This document shows positions 27,701-39,700 of a stretch of DNA of 64,000 nucleotides, piece by piece; the first letter of the stretch is position 1, and every line of letters begins with the position of its first letter. This DNA comes from Apostichopus japonicus. Its lineage: Eukaryota > Echinodermata > Holothuroidea > Aspidochirotida > Stichopodidae. The stretch spans positions 22,993,554 through 23,057,553 of the forward strand of contig NC_092562.1 in assembly GCF_037975245.1 (NCBI RefSeq), in the 5' to 3' direction. A program made the position numbers and the translations under genes. The notes beneath the pieces are model-generated. The model saw nothing but the letters and a program-made list of their open reading frames with translations. It did not search any database and was not told where the DNA came from.

Positions 27701-30700
27701 TCTCTCCATATTCACAGTTACACAAAGAGACTCGAGCCCTGATTCTTAAATGCAAAAATAGACTAATAGACAAGGTACCTCTACTATGATCATGTGGTAT
27801 GTCTGCATCAAAAGTTGATATTAATTGTTTATTAGAACCAACAGAACTTCTGAAGATTTGATACTGGTATGATCTGACATTAATGTAACAAACTATAACA
27901 TAACAGTTTATTTGAGCTAATTTCAAATGAAACCAACCACTTGAAAATGTAATTTATTATAATTGGTTTTGGTTGTAAAACGAAAGAAAAGGTTATACTA
28001 ACAAGGAAGCATGTTACGGAAACGATTTTTAGTCTTGTTTTCCTCTTTGGCTCCGACACTGCATTGGGACTGTACATCCTTCGGCAATATCTGTTGATGG
28101 GAAGAAAAAGACTGGTTGTCACATACGAGTACATCTATACACTCTTAAGTATTCAACTTATCAGAAAATCATACCAATACCAGAAAAAAAACCAGGAGCA
28201 TGAAAATGGTAGACCATGTTTCCCGGTTTGCCTTTCACTATAGAACTTATCAGAAAATCAATACCAATGCCAGAGAAAAAATAGGAGGATGAAAATGGTG
28301 GACCATGCTTCCCGGTTTGCCCCTCACTATAGAACTTATCAGAAAATCAAAACCAATGCCAGAAACAAAAGAACAGGAGCATGAAAATGGTGGACCATGC
28401 TTCCTGGTTTGCTCCTCACTTTAGAACTTATCAGAAAATCAATACCAATGCCAGAGAAAAAAAATAGGAGGATGAAAATGGTGGACCATGCTTCCTGGTT
28501 TGCCCCTCACTATAGAACTTTTCTTATGTCCTCGACAGATATGCAGCTCTGCATCTCATTGTCTTTTGCATGTGCACTTGTATACAAATACAATATCTTT
28601 CTTTATATTTTCATGTTAGCTTTAATTTGTTGTTCAATATTTTCCTATTGTTCTTCAATATGGGGGCTAGCTCGCACAACCTCTGCTCTTAGACCCTCTT
28701 AAGACACTTTAGCATTTTGCATTTCTATTTCTAAAGCTTGCTCTTTGTTTTCAGCAATTAAAGGGAGTGAAACCTCGCGCACGAAGAAAAGTCTGATGCT
28801 GGTAATCTGACCTAGTTTCAAATGAGGTGTAACAGAAGTGTTAGACACCACGATCGATCCCAGAAAATACACACACAGCTTGCTACTGTCGGTAATTAGA
28901 CACTGTCTGTATATTGTAGCGACATCTTGCAAGAAACGGAAAGTTCACTTTTTTTAGAGGGCGACACACGGTTTGGGGCGAGCTAGTCTTTAATGCCTTC
29001 AAGTGGCAATCTCTCTGCTTCTGTCTTTTTATGTTCTTGAAAGTAGTAATAAATCTTGAATCTTGTTTTGAATCCCCCAATGTATCCCATATGTAGATTT
29101 TATATCTTGGTATGATAGCAAGATGTTGTACCAATGGTATGACACCCATCAGTATGATAAAACTTCATGCTGGATAAGCATTTCCCCTAACGGGAAAATA
29201 TTCTCCATTACTTGTGGTTTGGTATTTGTATGGTATTGTACGGTTTTTGTATGGTATGGAATCCTACGATTTGGTATGGTATGGTCCCATAGGGTATAAT
29301 ATGGTTTGGAATGCTATGTTATACAACACCTAATTATATTCTGGCCATTTGATAAGTCAATTGCTTGTCGATTGCATGCAAAATCCGCTCTATTGCACTC
29401 TATGAAATAGAACCATGTGTTATACTTTTTGATAGCACTTTTTTTAATGGTAAAAGAGCAGAGAAACCTGTCTGTTCAACACAATCTGTTGCATGAGTGC
29501 ATTTTACATCCAATTATATCCAAATTTGATGGTGTTGTATTAAACAAATAATGAATGGTTTCCATTCGTGCAATAGTGCAAATATTTCATTCGTTGAAAG
29601 ATGTAACTTGTTCCATTCAACTCGGGTGCGCCCCGTTGAACATTCCATCTTTCAACTCATGAAATATTTGCACTATTGCACTCATAACCATTTATTATTT
29701 GTATACTATGGCATGGTTTGGTATTGTATATTTTGGACTGGTATGGTATGGAATGTGGTATGGTATATGGTATGGATAGGTAGGATAAGGTATGGTTTGG
29801 AGAAAACTTGATATTGCAATCCCATCATGCATTAAACTAGAGGAGGGGATGACAGAGTGCCCTGTCTTCTGACTTTTAGATTCTATTCATCATCTTACCA
29901 AGAATTCATGAATGAGACTATCTGTTTTGCTCTTTGTTTTGGTGGCAACATACTCTGGGAAGTCTGCCACCCTGATGGCAGCTGGTCTCTCAAGGTTGCC
30001 GTAGATATTGTCTGTATCATCAATGCAGTCCATTTCATATTCCTCTGGAATGTTTACTTTCGGTGGACTGACCAGGCCGCCGTGACTGGGGTTGTGGGTA
30101 GGAGGTGATCCCCTTGCATCTACACTGTCCTTAGTGGTTACGTCTTCATTATAGTATGGCGATTCTGATAGCCTACCATCTGTTCAAAGGACATTGAAAT
30201 TAGAGGAATATTTAACAATGACATATATGCAACCTAGGGTTGCAAATATAAATCGACAAATAAGTGGCATTGTACATCAGCACAGCATTAAGCTATTGTA
30301 TGGGGGCCATTGGATAAAACTTTTAAATAGTAAAATGAAGATATTTCTGCTTCATACTGTACAACTAGGAGGGATAGGATGAAGGGTGGTTGAAGGGTGA
30401 AGTGGGCATTCAGAGGGCCATAAGAAATGCCAATTGAGAAGGGGGGGGGGGAAAGAACTAAACCTATGCAAGTTACTGATATATTGCAGATTGTACGTTT
30501 AGTTGTTTATGCAACATGCACTCTGCTGTTAGTATTAAGGAACTCATTGGAGCACATTGGGAACTTCAGTGTTATTTTAAACAGACCTACAGTACATCTG
30601 GTATGGGAATGTGACAGAAACGTTGAAGTTTTTTCTTGAGCAATATTAAAATGTAAGTCCTTTCAAAGATCAACATCCTACAAACACACATATGAAAGCG

Positions 30701-33700
30701 AAAACGAAAAAATGAAAAGATCATCGCTTGTGGACTTTGCACTGACAGTATCCTGCTGGAAGTATGAACTTAAGCCTCTAGAAACAACAACAATGCAGAG
30801 AGAATCAGTGCAATAAACATTACGGTACAGCTTTTCCTGTTATATTGTGTTGTACTGTGTCTGAATAACATCCTGATATCCTTACTAAGGAAACACGCAC
30901 ATAGAAATGACCCGAAATCTTCCACATGATTGGCGGTATTCACAGAAAGTCTACAGAAAAGTTTAAGCTGCTGGAGGGGATTGCTTGGCTATGTGGCAGC
31001 AAACAGCAAACCAACACTGGCAGGTTCAATACATTTCTTACAGTCAAGGCAAACCTGCACTTTATTCGAGGAAACACAATATTTCCTACCATCACCATAT
31101 GCCTAGGGATGTGTGATAGATAAAAAATATCACCAACAACTTCCCCAAAGAGCTATTAAAGAGAAATGAAATTCTATTTGGGGAAATATCACAGATTTAA
31201 TATCTTGACCGAGGCTATAAATATGACATCATGAAGCCACATGTGCTGCATTATTCTTGTGTTTTATTCGTTGTCTTTAGTCATTACAATGTTTGTTTCC
31301 CACAGATGGACATGGGTTTTGCAAATTATGCTGAATCTAATATGTTAAAGCTCCTAAATTTACTGAGGCAGCGATTCAAGTTGAAATCAAAACTGTTTAT
31401 CATTATATATACTGTACCTCGATATTAAGAACTTTAGAAAAAGAAAGAAAAAGTAGAAAGTTTCCGATCCAGATCTGACATCTGATATTTACATATAACA
31501 GCTCCCACAGATATGACTTTGATCTCCAAAGTGAAGTACAGTATATAAACTCTTAGCTGTTTTGGTGGAGTTGTTCTTCACAAAGATGTAAGCTTAAAAT
31601 GATGGTCCCGTTCTGTCACCTTTAAAACATGATTATCTTGTATTACATAATACTTTAGTAATATATTACTTGTGCTACAATTACTATTTTCAAAGTACTC
31701 AACTTCCCTTTTCTTAGTAGGTCAAATATCTATAAAAAATATTAAGTCTTAATTTTTATGGCAAAGAGGAACCATTCTGCAGACAGTACCCTAGAGGTGG
31801 AATGGCTTGACCATGCATGACCATTTGTGGTCAATTATTCTGCTAGGAATGGGGGGGGGGGGTTGGGAGGGGGTGAAGGTTAGAGGATTGGGCAATACTG
31901 AGTTTAACAAATTAAATGTAAGCATTTCTTATTTGTTAAGAAAAATGTGACATTAGCAAAGAGTCCAGATAGGTATGACTTTCCATACAAACTTACAAAT
32001 CCCAGATAGTTAAAAATTTAAGCATCACAAAGTGGACACATTAATTACCATTTTTTTTTCTTTCTTTCTTTCTTCTCTCCATCCCTCGTCTACTAATCCC
32101 CTTACATCTATCTCTTTGTGTTCACCATGCTAATTAACCTGTCTCTATTCTGTGCATGTTATTGTTCCTTCTGTTACTGTTTCTTGTCATTAAGCCTCTG
32201 AAGAAGATCCTGCTTATAGGATCAAAACATCAGGCCAACTTACTTTTAAACATCAATTACCATCATTAGAGTTTGTATTTATGTGAAGCAAAGGGTGTTT
32301 AAGGATTGGATGTCAATAAACAATGCAACGAACATAATTCAGCACAAATGGTGAAAAAGGACTTACTTGAATCTTCTTCTCTGAAACCTGGAGGATTAGC
32401 TGACAAGTCAGGGTAACTAGCATGCTCAGGCACCTTATCATTATTTCTTCGTCTGTACCACAAATAAAAATGGGTTGACTTAATAGAGAAAGACAGACTA
32501 GTGTAACTTACAAAAAGAGACCAAAATTAACCCATAACAAAATTGGTATGATCCAATTTTGACATGTAGCTCTCTATAGTAACTTTCTTTTATGTATTGT
32601 TAACGATAATTCCACAATTATGAAAAAACTTGATAGCCAAACTTGGCATGTTCTTATAAATTGCGATAAATTGTTGAATATTGACAAAACAAGTAAGATT
32701 CATAAAAAACTTGGCTTTTTGAGCGAACACAAAATGATCAAGTGATATGTGAGGCTATTTTTGCCATTTTGATTCCTCGCACTGTTTTGTAAAAGATTTG
32801 TCAACTATATAGGAGGTGTGTGCATTAAAAAATTTTTAAACAATATCACTACTGTACATTACATGTGACTAGAAATGCTGTACTTATTTGGTGTGATTTT
32901 TAAAGCGATGTTTTCTTCAATACATATGAAATTACCAATGTCATGATGGTACCTAAATTTCACGTGAGTTACAAAGCCAAGTATAATGCTCAGTTTTTGA
33001 GCATTAAAAACAACGTTATCTTCATTTCATGTGCTCTATAATTTATGCATGTAAGTGGGAAGAATACTACTAAACTGAAATTTTGCACAACTGGGTCCCA
33101 CACAGAAACATAGTTGAGACAATTTGGAAAAAAACCAAAAGGAAAATCAGGTTCCCAAAGGAAAACAAAAACTCTTCCAATCGTTGTGTGTAGATGTGCT
33201 TCTGGTAAATAAGAGAATATAAATGATTCAAAATGGCTCCAATGTATAAATGCCAAAAGGTAGGAGAAATGTTTTGAGATAAGCTTGTACTGCAGACTGA
33301 GAAGATGGGTTGTAGACCAGAATGGATCAGTCAACAGGAGAGTATACTGTGCATAAAGGCGATCAGGTGCTCTAGAAATGGTAGAGCTAGCGTGCATTTG
33401 TTGTAAGGAGATAGGTAAGTAAACTGATGTAAATGTTTGAGAGTTACTTAGCCAACTTAATCTACATTCATGTTAGTTTATACAAAAAGAATTGTCAGAA
33501 AAACAAAGCCTACGTCAACAGGAGAGTATACTGTGCATAAAGGTTACCAGGTGCTTTAGAAATGTTAGAGCTAGTGTGCACTTATTGCGAGGAGACAGGT
33601 AAGCTGCTAAACTGTGATGTAAATGTATGAGATTTTCTTAGCCAGCTCAATCTAAATTCATGTTAGTTTATACAAAAAGAATTGTCAGAAAAACAAAGCC

Positions 33701-36700
33701 TACGTTGCGCTCTTCATTTCACAACAATTGCAAAGCCGAGTAACCTTCATTTCATTTGTGTTTCAAATTATTCTTGTAATTGTTATTGTTAAGTAACAGT
33801 TGAATTCTTGAAACGATTGCAAAAAATTTAAAAATGAAAGGTCTGAAAAGTTGTGAACGAAAGCCTTACCTTTTGAAGATAACAACAGCCACAATAACCA
33901 TGAACAGCAACAGCACAACAAACACTATCGGTAACCATAACAAACTGGACGTGGTCTCATCTATCAAAAATGGAAATTTAAAGGAATTAACATATAATAC
34001 AGAATGGTGGAAAGAATGACATAACCAGGTCAGGTGTGAAAGATGTAATAAAGGAGGACTTGTTTACAAGAACAAAATTAACTTTGATATTATAAATTGT
34101 TAAAAAGCACTGCTTTTAAATTCTCAGAAAAAGGTTTTAAACAACTGAGGTCCATTAATTAAAGTGACTGGATTATATAGTCTAATAACAGTCAGAGTAA
34201 TACTGTACAACCATGGTAACATCATAAAGAAATCATCATTGCTGTATTTAACAAAATGTTCACTTTTGATTATTATAACAATTATTTATGCAACTCTTTC
34301 CTTTCTTCATGTTGTTTATTATGCTTTTGTTATAGATAATTGCTCATTGATATTTTTGGGAGTACTTGTAGATCCCCCTCCTGTTTCTATCTAATGGTTT
34401 CACTATGGACCTTGAAATATCTGCTTTATTGGCTCCAATTATAGCACGCTATAGCTAGGAAAGTTTTGCGATTACGTAATCGACTTGCCACAGTTGTAAT
34501 TGACCTATAAGGCTGTACAATTAGCCTGCATAGCTTCTTAATGGTGTGGAAATATGCTCATGTCTACATTGTAGTTAATCATACAGCGTTCACACAAAGA
34601 CCCTCTTACAAGAACAAATATGTGGCAGGCATTGCAGACTAATGGGTAAAAAGAGGTCATTTTACGACCCCGACTACCTAAGCTCAAGAAACTTTTCCAT
34701 GATAGCATGCTATAGTATATACAGCAGACCATTTAAACATATTCAGTTGTTGATTCTTCGATAGAACCAAATCTCATTTTTATATGGAATATATCCCAAT
34801 GATGCAACCCTCCAGCTAACATGAAAGTACAGTATTTGTTTGGTACACTGAAACAGCCTTAGAAAAGACACAGTGTTGTGACAAACAGCACACACCAAGC
34901 ATTGTTCTGATGAAGCATTAGGCATTATATAGACTGTGAGATGCAACAGTTTAACTGTCATGTGATCACAAAACAATTCAATTCAAGTTAATTCAAATTT
35001 AGTTTGCAACATGTACATAAAAGGAGCTAATGAAGATGCCTGGTACATACAAAAAGAAATGTTATATGATGTGCACTAGCAAAAACATAGGTTGTTTATC
35101 AAGCTAACAGACCCCCCAAAAAAATCATTCCTGAACCAGAAGAAACGAAAGAAAAACTTAAACGGGAAAAACCTTGTGAGAGCAACGAAAACACACATGT
35201 CAGTCATTGGTGAAACTGTATAACAACTTAAAGGTCTATGGACACGTATGAACAACACTGTCATAATCACTCTAAAGTAAGGTGACCAGATGTCCCCAAT
35301 TTCGGGGACAGTCCCTGATTACATTGTGCTGTCCCCAATGAACAAGTGTTCCCGAAAATGTCCCCGATTCGTCAAAATGTTCAGGAATTTCGAAAATATC
35401 TCACATTATTAGTAAAATAATTGTAAAAATAAAAATTAGTCAAGTGTGCAGTCGCAGAACGGAACGGAACACGAATTTATGACACAAGCAACTCACAGGC
35501 TAACTACCACGTAAAGTAAGTGAATTTCATCTAAGAAAAAGCTATTTTTTGGAAAATAAAATTGATTTAAAAAGTGCTCCTAAGTATCACCATTTTACAT
35601 CTAAGCACCTTAGGCACTTGAAAATTTTCAAAAGGAGAGGGGGCACCTCCCCCATATCAGTCACGCAATAAATGTCCCTGATTCCAGTCAGGAAAATATG
35701 GTCACCTTACTCTAAAAGGTATTAGAAATCATGAAAATAACTCCAACTCTCATCAAAATCCATCCAACATTGACACTTTTACAAGTCTTTTCTTCATTCT
35801 GGTTTTATTTATGAATAAATAAATAATGAGCTAATTATTCAAATTGAGTTAAGGGAGTGATTGCCTAATTTCTGTTATGTTATTCCTTTGTTTTTACAAC
35901 CATTGTTTCAAGGACACTGGACACAGGCTTTCACCTAAGGCAACATTTTTGGGAAATATTATAACTGTCCCCTTTGAAAAGAGGAACATCACATTAAGCA
36001 AATGACTTGTATGGGGGGTTGAAATTAGGGGTTAACATCATAAATAATGAGAAATTTTGATGAGCACAACATACCACTTTATAAAACACATATTTTAATG
36101 AATTTCCCAGATTTATCTAAACTTCAAATGTGTATAAATGAAAAGAGCTTTTCGAAAATATCAACAGATTTTGAATGAGATGATCACACACAACAAATGT
36201 ACTGAATATGGGGCAAGTTAGTGTCTGTAGTACTCTAAACCAGGATATAAACAGTAGAGAGAGTGGATTTTAAGATCTTGTTATCAACAGCTTACTGTAT
36301 CTACAAGGAAATACCAGTTACTCTATCAAAAATATGAGATAAGATTACAGAGAAAATAAAGGTTATCAAAATAAAGCTGAAGGGAAGTCAGTGATGATTC
36401 ATTATTTAATTATGAAACAAGAATTTCCATGATGCAGTGCACAGTTAATGAAAATATATATGTTCATTGTGTAGGAAGTAGGCCTGCTGCACGTAAAGAA
36501 CATCCCTATGAAGTAGTATCCAAATTGTAGTACTTTAGATCCGTGATAGATTTTTATTCCTTAGATAGTTTTTTAATGAATTAATGTTGAACATAATATT
36601 TGATATAATATGAAACATTGACAGGCATGTAGGATGGTGAATTACTCTGTTGAACAGCTTTGTTTAAACTAAATTGGGGGGCGATGGGGGCAGGAATAAA

Positions 36701-39700
36701 TTTGGATAAGGATTATGTTCCTAGTGGAGGCGATTATAGGCGTTTTGAAAGCAAGGAAAGTGATAGTCATAGTTCTAACTTTAGGAGGCATGCTAAGGTA
36801 TATAGTTTCAGGGATAGGCTGAAAATTGTCTTTACCAATGCTAGAAGTATTCGTAAAAATTTTGCTGAATTTACTGTGCTTCCTGAGGATCTGAAACCGG
36901 ATGTGTTTGGTATCACCGAATCTTGGTTAAGGGAGGACATTGATAGTGCTGAGGTTTCTCACCCGGGGTATGTTGTGTATCGTCAGGACAGAAGGGGTAC
37001 TCATAATGGGATTGGTGGGGGAGTTTTACTGTATGTTAGGGATGACGTTGTAAGTGTAGAGAAATCTCAGTTGCAAGGGTCCTTTGTAAATTCTGTCTGG
37101 TGCGAGTTGTCCACAGACAACTCCAAGAGGTCGAGTGATGTTATCACTGTTGGTGTTGTTTACCGTTCTCCTAACAGCAGCGATGATAATGATGTCTTGC
37201 TGTTTGATACAATTAGAAAGGCTGCTAAAGGTGATGTTGTTATAATGGGCGACTTTAATTTTCCTGACATTAATTGGATAGATGGTTCCAGTGGTAGGAA
37301 GGGTGGTTACTTTCTAGATGTTCTGCAAGATTGCTTTTTACATCAACATGTTACTTTCCCTACTAGGGGGGATAACATCCTGGATCTTGTTTTGAGTTCT
37401 GATCCAAGCAATGTTGTTGATTTGACGGGTCTAGGAAACTAGGAACTAGTGATCATGATATACTAGCTTTTGATGTTGTTTGCAAAGTCGTAAATTCTGT
37501 TAGCAAGGAAAATGTCCCTGATTTTGCGAGATCAGATACAGAGGCAATTGAAACTTTACAAAAGGGTACAGATTGGATTAACTTGTTTAGAGATATGAGT
37601 GCTTCTCAGTTTTGGATTTGTTTAGCTGATAAATTAAAGGTCAGTATGGAAAATCATGTTCCGTGGAAGAATCGTCGTCGTAAAAGCAGTATGCCTCACT
37701 GGATGAATAAGAAAGTTAGATGTGCAATTAGGCAAAAAGGCTCCTCACCCTTTCAGTGAGGCGTCCGTCATGACCAAGGTCATTGGCAGATTCACAGTGA
37801 ACCCTTGGCCCCAGTTCTCTATGTTGTACCACCACTGCAGGTGTAATATGATTTCTTCAGACCACCTGGGGGTCGGTGCTGTCTTGTCTAAGTTCTTCAG
37901 ATCAGTGGTCTTTAGCAGATGTAGTCTGCATAGTTCCACCACGTCAGCCATCAGCCCCAGGGCTCGGATAGAATTTGGGCTGTGGTCTTTCTGACTGCCT
38001 TGATCCTCTGTTCTGAGGGACTGGTTATCCCTGTCGTAAAGTCTAGTACTTCCTGGAGGCTTCGTACTATCTTGTGTATGTTGTTTGATGCATTCGACTC
38101 CGACCCTCCTACTGTGAGCCAATTGTCAAGGTACATGTATAGTGTCACTCCTCTTTTTCTGAGGTGGGAGATGACAGTTCCCGCCAATCTTGTGAACACT
38201 CTTGGAGCTGTTAGCAGGCCTTCCGGCGTATTGGAAGCCTAAGAACCATTGATGGTGTCGGTGCATGGGTATGTGCAAGTTGGCGTCTTGGAGGTCCACG
38301 CTCCTCGCCCACATGCCCTTCCTGATTAGGGGTAGAATTAAATTTAGCATTTCCATGTTTTGTATTAATGAATTTTTAGTTCAGGGGCTTAAGGTTTAGG
38401 ATGGGACACCAAGATCCGTCCCATTTTCTTGTTAGCAAAAAGGAGCAACCGAAGAGGGGTCTTGCCTCTCCCGATACATTAACAATCGCCTGTTTTGCCA
38501 GCAAGGCTGAAATTCCCCCTCTAGAGCAGCTTCTTTGAAAGGGGTCTGTGGGTGCTGGGGTCAGTCTTCCTCCATCCCTGGAAGGCAGACTGGAGGTGCA
38601 TTCTATGTGATACCCTTGTGAAATTGGTGAGGTGGGCACCCCTAGGGCTGGGTGGGGAAAAGCGGTCATGCAGAGGAGCGGTCCCTGTCCGGTCCAGTCG
38701 TCGTGAGACTTCTGCCTGTGCCTCTCGTTCCCCATGGATGGGGTGGTCGACTGGTTGTTCCTCGTCTTCTACCCCTCAGGGCACCTCTTGTCGGTGTTCT
38801 GAGAGAAGTTCCTCTGCCTCCTCTGGCCGGCCTGGTCTCTCTTGGATGGTAGGGTCTTGATCTGATTCTATCTGATGATTTGAATTCTGATTTAGCTAGG
38901 GTTTCTCTCGGGAAACTTCCTCATGTAATTTTTGTTGGAAACATCCTGCGAACAGGTAATCTCCAAGAGATGGTAAGGCCAACATCCTTGCCTTGGCCTT
39001 CACTGATCGTGTTGGCACTCGGGCAAATTGATCGAACGCCAGCCTCACGAGCAGACCCAGGAGTAGTAACAGTTGTCCAGCTTTATTCATGGAGACATGG
39101 TTGTCTTGAGGGAGCTGTTGTGGTGCCTCATAAGTACTTCCGCACCAAGCATGAGGACGGAGGTACTGTACACTTCATACCTGAACACGCTGCTACGTCC
39201 ACGTCCACCAGTGGCTCCTCTAATTTTCTCTGATTAGGGTTTCTGAAAATTTGTGACGATGAGGACCCCTGTTCCGATCTCAGTTTTTCTTTGGCCTCCT
39301 GCAGGATGGATGGACACTTAAACAGAGCTTTCCAAATTCGTCTGGTACTTTGATGGACTGTTCTGCTTTTGCTGGGAATGTAGTTCATATTTTTTTGTCT
39401 GCAATTGCCTTGGTAGTTCTTGGTCGACTCGCAACCTCCCGTCGCCGTCAGTTTGGAGACCCGAGTGAGTTTCTGTGGTTGGCGACTATTCAAAACCCAA
39501 GTGCTTGTGGAAGATCTCTGCCGCTCGCATTGTCAGTTCAAGAGGCAATGTTCCTCCTGCCATAGGGATGTCCTCCTCCTCAAGGCTACATACAAATTCG
39601 TCCTCTAGGGGCTCGAACTCCGAGGGTTTGTCTTTTTCTGTATTCTCTCCAGCGACAACTTCCTCTCGTTCCGGGGTTGGTCGCTGTCACCGCAGCCCGA

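Noticed and set aside
27684..27926. Open frame with DHSRG as a normal D1 exon
   Set aside because: The main gene reads correctly through 28003 to 26822 without it; kept only as a speculative microexon.
36660..37442. 260-codon frame as a host gene
   Set aside because: APE endonuclease motifs (TNARSI, ESWL, GDFN) show it is a LINE, truncated and frameshifted.
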